DNA from: Puniceibacterium sediminis
GTDB taxonomy: Bacteria > Pseudomonadota > Alphaproteobacteria > Rhodobacterales > Rhodobacteraceae
Length of the DNA stretch: 64,000 nucleotides
Direction: 5' to 3'
Assembly: GCF_900188035.1 (NCBI RefSeq)
Contig: NZ_FZNN01000004.1
Location: forward strand, 213,556-277,555
Shown: positions 59,666 to 64,000 of the stretch, one piece after another
How positions within the stretch are numbered: position 1 is the stretch's first letter
Layout of the letters: each line of letters opens with the position of its first letter
Program-made: the position numbers and the translations under genes
The notes under the pieces: generated by a model
Told to the model about the DNA's origin: nothing
The model's input: the letters and a program-made list of their open reading frames with translations, nothing else
Database searches by the model: none

Positions 59666-61036
59666 ATGTCCCTTGACGCCGTGCTGAACCGCATCGACGA
59701 CGATCTTGCCGCAGCCACTGACCGGCTGCTCGACCTTTTGCGCATTCCGTCGATTTCAACCGATCCGACCTTCAAGAACGATTGCCAGACTGCCGCCGAC
59801 TGGCTGGTGGCGGACCTTCAGTCGCTCGGGATCGAGGCGAGCAAGCGTCCCACCGCCGGTCATCCGATGGTCGTTGGCCATATCGACGGTCCCGGCCCAC
59901 ACGTGCTTTTCTATGGTCACTATGATGTTCAGCCGGTGGACCCACTGGAGCTCTGGGACCGCGACCCGTTTGATCCGCAGATCGAAGACACAGCCAAGGG
60001 CCGCGTGATCCGGGGACGTGGATCTTCGGACGACAAGGGCCAGCTCATGACCTTTGTTGAGGCCTGCCGCGCCTGGAAAGCTGTGAACGGCACGCTGCCT
60101 TGCAAGATCACCTTCATCTTTGAAGGAGAAGAGGAATCCGGATCGCCCTCTCTCGTGCCTTTCATGAAGGAAAATGCGGAAGAGCTGAAATCCGACATTG
60201 CCTTGATCTGCGACACCGGCCTGTTTCAAAGCAAAAGCCCTGCTATCGTCACGATGCTGCGCGGGTTGCTGGGCGAAGAGGTCACGATCACCGGCCCCAG
60301 CAAGGATCTGCATTCCGGCATGTACGGTGGCATTGCGATGAACCCGATCCGGGTTTTGTCACGCATCATCGCGGGCCTCCATGACGATCAGGGCCGTATC
60401 ACAGTGCCCGGATTTTACGACGGCGTGCCGGAACTGACGCCCGAAATTGCGGAACAGTGGCAGGGCCTTGGGTTCGATCACGCCGGGTTCCTGGGCGATG
60501 TCGGCCTCTCCGTTCCAGCCGGTGAACAGGACCGTTCCCCGCTGGAGATGATCTGGTCGCGTCCGACCTGCGAAGTCAACGGGATCAAGGGCGGTTATAC
60601 CGGCGAAGGGTTCAAGACCGTGCTGCCCTCCAAGGTCAGCGCCAAGATCAGCTTTCGTCTTGTCGGCACTCAGGATCCGCTCACCATCCGCGAAAGCTTC
60701 CGCGGCTGGGTCACGTCCAAGCTCCCTGCGGACTGCAGTGCCGAGTTTCACAGCTACGGCGCTTCTGCTGCCTCCACCATGTCGACCGACCATCCGGCGT
60801 TTGAGGCAGCGCGCACGGCTCTTTCGGACGAATGGCCAGCGACTGCGGCCTATGTGGGTTGCGGCGGATCGATCCCGATTGCCGGGCATTTCAAAAAAAT
60901 ACTGGGCACCGACGCCATGCTGATCGGATTCGGAAAGGATGACGACCAGATCCACAGCCCGAACGAAAAGTACGATCTGGAAAGCTTTCACAAAGGCATC
61001 CGGTCCTGGGCCCGGGTGCTGGCCGCGCTGACTTGA
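59666..61036 (+). CDS. M20-family metallopeptidase (dipeptidase-like)
   Basis: A 456-residue zinc hydrolase. Metal ligands are in FYGHYDVQPVDPLELW, GRGSSDDKGQ, FEGEEESGSPSL and a C-terminal DDQIHSPNEKY. It is most like the M20 group that removes C-terminal or beta-Ala dipeptides (ArgE/DapE/CNDP family). Substrate unknown. CAGGAG before the ATG at 59666 sets the start. Confidence 0.9.
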   Translation: MSLDAVLNRIDDDLAAATDRLLDLLRIPSISTDPTFKNDCQTAADWLVADLQSLGIEASKRPTAGHPMVVGHIDGPGPHVLFYGHYDVQPVDPLELWDRDPFDPQIEDTAKGRVIRGRGSSDDKGQLMTFVEACRAWKAVNGTLPCKITFIFEGEEESGSPSLVPFMKENAEELKSDIALICDTGLFQSKSPAIVTMLRGLLGEEVTITGPSKDLHSGMYGGIAMNPIRVLSRIIAGLHDDQGRITVPGFYDGVPELTPEIAEQWQGLGFDHAGFLGDVGLSVPAGEQDRSPLEMIWSRPTCEVNGIKGGYTGEGFKTVLPSKVSAKISFRLVGTQDPLTIRESFRGWVTSKLPADCSAEFHSYGASAASTMSTDHPAFEAARTALSDEWPATAAYVGCGGSIPIAGHFKKILGTDAMLIGFGKDDDQIHSPNEKYDLESFHKGIRSWARVLAALT

Positions 61037-61110
61037 ATGCAATCTGGAACGGGCGACATTTGCATGTCACCCGCCTTGCCGGTTTCGGCCTTGGTACAAA
61101 CCAAAAGCAT

Positions 61111-61133
61111 CGGTCCCGCGATTGACGGGACCG
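61111..61133 (+). other. Hairpin between the M20 peptidase and hydrolase genes
   Basis: CGGTCCCG pairs with CGGGACCG, eight perfect pairs with a seven-base loop, no T-tract. It starts 75 bases after the M20 stop; a weak terminator or an operator. Confidence 0.4.
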
Positions 61134-61161
61134 GTCTGGATCTGATTACCTTCGGCCGGAC

Positions 61162-62028
61162 ATGAAACAGCCGCACACGCAAAGCCTGAGTATAAACGGA
61201 CAGACCATCGCCTTTGATATCCGGGGCGATGGTCCCCCGGTCCTGTTACTGCACGGCTTTCCCCAGACCCGCGCAATGTGGGGGCCAATCGCCGAGGATC
61301 TGGCGCGGGATTTCACCGTCGTCTGCGCCGATCTGCGCGGCTACGGCGAAAGTTCGAAACCCGCTGATATGGCTGCAATGAGTTTTCGCAATATGGGCGC
61401 TGATATGAACGCCCTCATGCAACATATTGGTTTTTCTACGTTCCACCTTGTCGGACATGATCGCGGCGCCCGCACGGCGCACCGGATGGCGCTGGATTTC
61501 CGTGACTCGGTGCAAAGCCTGACCGTGATGGATATCGTACCTACGCATCATATGCTGGCAACGCTCACGACCGAAATCGCACGCGCCTATTACCACTGGT
61601 TCTTTCTGGCCCAGCCCGCGTCATTTCCCGAAACGATGATCGCCCACGACCCCGACAGCTATTTTGAACGTTGCCTGCTGGGCTTTGGCAAGGCGCAGCT
61701 GTCGGATTTTGACCCCGCCCGACTCGCGGCCTACCGAAAGGCCTGGCGCCATCCGGAAAGCATCCGCGCGATGTGTAACGACTACCGCGCGGCGATAGAT
61801 GTGGACTTTGCCGACGACGCCGCAGACCTGAAACGCCGGGTGGCCTGCCCCGCGCTGGTCCTGTTTGGTCAGGACGGCGCGATGGCACAGGCGATGGATG
61901 TAGCCGCCACCTGGACCGACCGTCTCGCGGATATGCGCCATGCTGCGATTCCGGGCGGGCACTTCTTTCCCGATCAATCCCCAACCGAAACGGCAGCGGC
62001 CCTGCGCTCCTTTCTATCGAGTATCTGA
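61162..62028 (+). CDS. Haloacetate dehalogenase-like alpha/beta hydrolase
   Basis: A 288-residue alpha/beta hydrolase. The catalytic nucleophile is Asp100 in VGHDRGARTAHRM, the acid Asp124 in MDIVPT and the base His267 in GGHFFPDQSP. His145-Trp146 in YYHWFFLAQPASFPE and Tyr208 in CNDYRAAID match the halide-pocket residues of fluoroacetate dehalogenase, with Arg101 and Arg104 for the carboxylate. This points to haloacetate dehalogenases rather than epoxide hydrolases. The substrate is not proven. Confidence 0.85.
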   Translation: MKQPHTQSLSINGQTIAFDIRGDGPPVLLLHGFPQTRAMWGPIAEDLARDFTVVCADLRGYGESSKPADMAAMSFRNMGADMNALMQHIGFSTFHLVGHDRGARTAHRMALDFRDSVQSLTVMDIVPTHHMLATLTTEIARAYYHWFFLAQPASFPETMIAHDPDSYFERCLLGFGKAQLSDFDPARLAAYRKAWRHPESIRAMCNDYRAAIDVDFADDAADLKRRVACPALVLFGQDGAMAQAMDVAATWTDRLADMRHAAIPGGHFFPDQSPTETAAALRSFLSSI

Positions 62029-62098
62029 CACCCAACTCCCCAGAGCATAATTATCCGGCAACCGCTATGATGCAGGGAAGCCTCTTCCTGACCGACGT

Positions 62099-62143
62099 GT
62101 TGCCGCGCCAGTCACCACGCCGTCCTGCCGACGGCGCGGCAAC
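62099..62143. terminator. Strong inverted repeat between convergent genes
   Basis: GTTGCCGCGCC (62099-62109) and GGCGCGGCAAC (62133-62143) are perfectly complementary over 11 pairs, with an inner alternate hairpin CGCCGTC/GACGGCG. No T-tract, but the position between the dehalogenase and TetR genes fits a shared end of transcription. Confidence 0.55.
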
Positions 62144-62160
62144 GCGCCCATTTGGATCGC

Positions 62161-62832
62161 TTACACCAGAACCAGCCTCAGGATCATATCTCCGACATGA
62201 CGGCGCAGGGTATTCTGCCCCTCTTCGCTGAACAATTCGTCCCCAAAAATGTGGGAAAAGGTCGCGCGGTTTGACACGTTGAAATAGCTGAGCGCGGAAA
62301 TGTGCCAGTGCAGCTCAACCGCACTGAGTCCGGGGCGAAAAATTCCGGCCTCAAGCCCGCGCGCATAGATGTCCTCAAGCATTCGGATCGCGGAAGAGTT
62401 TTCACCCGACATTTCAACCGAACCTGGCATATGGCGGGCTTCATGCACGTTTTCGATCATCACAAGACGGATGAAATCCTGTGACCGGCGGTGGTTGTCA
62501 AAGGTGAATTCGGCGATCTTGCGAAGGGCCTCTTCGGGCTGAAGCCCTTCAAGTTCAAGCGCATCTTCCGCCTCTCGTGTGCGGCGGTAGGCGTCAGCCA
62601 GGACCTCGAGATAAAGCCCCTCCTTATCGCCGAAATAGTAGTAAATCATTCGCTTGGACGTCGAGGTCCTCGCGGCAATTTCGTCAATCCGGGTGCCAGA
62701 TAATCCCTTTTGGGCAAAGGCTTCGCGCGCGACCTGCAGAATGTTCGCCCGCACCCCGTCCGGGTCCTGCTTCCAGCTGCGGCGCGGAACATCCTCATGG
62801 TCCACAGCCTCGGAAATCTCCGCTTTGCTCAT
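62161..62832 (-). CDS. TetR-family transcriptional regulator
   Basis: A 223-residue repressor. The HTH reads GTRIDEIAARTSTSKRMIYYYFGDKEGLY, typical of TetR helix 2-3. The C-terminal half (VMIENVHEARHMPGSVEM onward) resembles regulators next to quinate/shikimate catabolic genes; a dehydrogenase pseudogene lies just upstream, divergent. GGGAGGAG sets the ATG at 62832. Its target may have been that gene before it decayed. Confidence 0.9.
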   Translation of the reverse strand: MSKAEISEAVDHEDVPRRSWKQDPDGVRANILQVAREAFAQKGLSGTRIDEIAARTSTSKRMIYYYFGDKEGLYLEVLADAYRRTREAEDALELEGLQPEEALRKIAEFTFDNHRRSQDFIRLVMIENVHEARHMPGSVEMSGENSSAIRMLEDIYARGLEAGIFRPGLSAVELHWHISALSYFNVSNRATFSHIFGDELFSEEGQNTLRRHVGDMILRLVLV

Positions 62833-63069
62833 CAGTCTCCTCCCGGGGTTCACATTCAAACATAGAAAACTTCCACGGGAATGTCCCGCCGTTCCTGAGT
62901 GTTGGTTCGAGAATTTTTAACCGCGACGAACATTTATTAGCCGAAGTCGTCCCTTCTAAAATACCCGGGATGCCAGACAGGAGGGACGGTGTTTTGCCAA
63001 AACCTGATTACCTGATTTGGGGAGGCGTGGCCGACGCGGCGGCACGCGACTGTTTGGCAGTGTTCTGGG

Positions 63070-63408
63070 AGGCGGCGTTCCGCCTCGCGGACCTCGCACA
63101 TGCATTTGACCGAAGGTCAGGCCCATGGCTTGGAATACTACCACAGCCTCATCGATCAGGCCAATTCACACCCCGATCTTCTCATGAAAGAAATCCTTTC
63201 GAAAATCGAGGGCGATGGTTTCAGAGGGCTGAGCGTCACCTTTCCGCACACCTGACCAGGCCGTCCGAAAACGCCCAGACTGTCGGTGCAGTCAATGCCA
63301 TTGTGCGCCGAGACGGTGCGCGCCTCGGTCACAACACCGAATTATTGGTTTTTTGGCGGAAGATTCTCGCGTGGCCTGCCCGGAGTGAAACTCGATGCTG
63401 CTCTGCTA
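63070..63408 (+). pseudogene. Shikimate/quinate dehydrogenase pseudogene, 3' end lost to an IS
   Basis: Three frame segments together read like an AroE-type dehydrogenase: SASRTSHMHLTEGQAHGLEYY and EGDGFRGLSVTFPH (63082-63250, stop at 63255), then SENAQTVGAVNAIVRRDG and GARLGHNTE (from about 63262), then FFGGRFSRGLPGVKLDAALLG. Each needs a frame change, so there are at least two indels plus a lost stretch after VTFPH, where the catalytic lysine region should be. The gene then stops at the left end of an IS5-type element. The N-terminal nucleotide segment upstream of 63070 is also degraded. Confidence 0.75.
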
Positions 63409-63469
63409 GGACGTGTTGACAAAAGGGATTCCCACCCTCAGCTGATCATGATTCAAGCTAGTATCTGCA

Positions 63470-63943
63470 ATGGAGATCAGCTTGGCACGAGACCTAATGT
63501 CGGACGAGGAGTGGATGTTCTTCGAGCACTTCATCCTGACCGTCCGCGCTCGGAACGGACGCAAACCCAACAACCATCGCCTTGTTCTTGTTGGGATTTT
63601 CTGGATTGCACGGACTGGCGCACCGTGGCGGGACTTGCGGGAGGAATTCGGCAAGTGGTCCAGTGTCTACCGACAGTTCCGACGATGGACGCTTGCGGGG
63701 CTTTGGGAGCAGATCATGGACGCGCTGAACGAGAGCGGGGCCGTGCCGGATGCCCTGCAGATGATCGACAGCACCGTGATCCGCGCTCATCATCCACTGC
63801 CCGAAAGGGTATTGCGCCAGCAATGTCCCGAAAGGGAGGCAGCGGGCGCTAAAGGGGGACTCCGCGACAGGGTTTTGGCCGCTCAAGAGGTGGGTTCACA
63901 ACCAAGATCCACCTCCGCGTCAATGCAGCAGGCTTGCCTATGA
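63470..63943 (+). CDS. IS5-family transposase, first frame (orfA)
   Basis: A 157-residue frame starting MEISLARDLMSDEEWMFF. RNGRKPNNHRLVLVGIFWIA, GAPWRDLREEFGKWSSVYRQ and MIDSTVIRAHH (first catalytic Asp) are IS5-family sequences. After RAHH, 15 extra codons containing two CCCGAAAGGG repeats precede AAGAKGG. The end of this frame (VLAAQEVGSQPRSTSASM) is out of frame with the real protein; the proper continuation is in the -1 frame. Confidence 0.8.
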   Translation: MEISLARDLMSDEEWMFFEHFILTVRARNGRKPNNHRLVLVGIFWIARTGAPWRDLREEFGKWSSVYRQFRRWTLAGLWEQIMDALNESGAVPDALQMIDSTVIRAHHPLPERVLRQQCPEREAAGAKGGLRDRVLAAQEVGSQPRSTSASMQQACL

Positions 63944-64000
63944 GAACCGAAATCACGCCGGGCCAGACGTCGGATTATCTGGGGTTCGATCTGGTCATGG
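63853..64000 (+). CDS. IS5-family transposase, second frame (orfB), partial
   Basis: From the AAAGGGGGAC run (63851-63860) the -1 frame reads GTPRQGFGRSRGGFTTKIHL, then RVNAAGLPMRTEITPGQTSD and YLGFDLVM, the normal continuation of the transposase. It stays open to the window end. Members of this IS5 subgroup join the two frames by -1 shifting; the A3G5 run is the likely place. Confidence 0.78.

Larger units (their letters stand above)
63409..64000 (+). mobile_element. IS5-family insertion sequence (left part)
   Basis: The element begins at about 63409 with GGACGTGTTGACAAAAGGGA, next to a CTAG-like target (CTAGGACG). It carries an IS5-type transposase in two overlapping frames and continues beyond the window. 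The right end and target duplication are not visible. It disrupts the dehydrogenase pseudogene. Confidence 0.82.

Overview
The window looks like chromosomal DNA of an alphaproteobacterium of the Rhodobacterales (Roseobacter group). It is GC-rich, with a glycine/succinyl-CoA type 5-aminolevulinate synthase (hemA) behind an FNR-like site. It carries a VPLPA-CTERM protein, a perfect CtrA-type box and a complex I operon ordered like the Paracoccus/Rhodobacter nqo/nuo cluster with many small extra genes. The genus cannot be settled from the sequence alone. Most of the window is housekeeping DNA; mobile or decayed DNA is limited to about 11.3-12.6 kb and the last 1 kb.

Layout. 0-5.5 kb: the end of mazG, an iron-type periplasmic binding protein, acpP-fabG-fabD, and a cytochrome b561-YceI fusion. 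5.6-11.1 kb: a VPLPA-CTERM protein, a secreted YceI protein, the rpsF-rpsR-rplI operon, a secreted lysozyme-like protein and trigger factor. 11.3-12.8 kb: a frameshifted PilJ-N-like gene and a relic of an IS110-type transposase. 12.9-16.1 kb: birA-coaX-rnj. 16.2-35.6 kb: a complete fourteen-gene nuo operon on the minus strand, reading A to N from right to left, with at least ten additional small genes between the subunits, many joined by ATGA/GTGA stop-start overlaps. A terminator lies between nuoN and birA.

36-40.4 kb: a GST-like protein, isovaleryl-CoA dehydrogenase, a PNPOx-like protein, five 11-bp iterons, creA and a DegT-type aminotransferase. 40.6-43.3 kb: the ilvB-ilvN acetolactate synthase operon, preceded by a promoter, a 15-residue leader peptide rich in Ile/Val/Leu codons, an antiterminator stem and a terminator, which together look like a classical attenuator. 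43.4-55.3 kb: a small conserved-looking protein divergent from an XRE regulator, prfB, a phosphotransferase-like kinase, PBP1A, an amidase, an aminotransferase, an M48 protease with TPRs, a DsbA-like thioredoxin and a transglutaminase. 55.4-62.8 kb: ispG, a RodZ-like protein, hemA, an M20 peptidase, a haloacetate-dehalogenase-like hydrolase and a TetR regulator. 63.0-64.0 kb: a shikimate/quinate dehydrogenase pseudogene cut by an IS5-family element that runs off the end.

Across the window five copies of an AT-rich twin hairpin sit just after stop codons, three of them inside operons (fabD/fabG, nuoI/nuoJ, ilvB/ilvN). Their stems differ in sequence but keep pairing, so this is a dispersed structured repeat family. 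With the ilvB attenuator, the accessory genes of the nuo operon and the 11-bp iterons it is the most rewarding thing to follow up.
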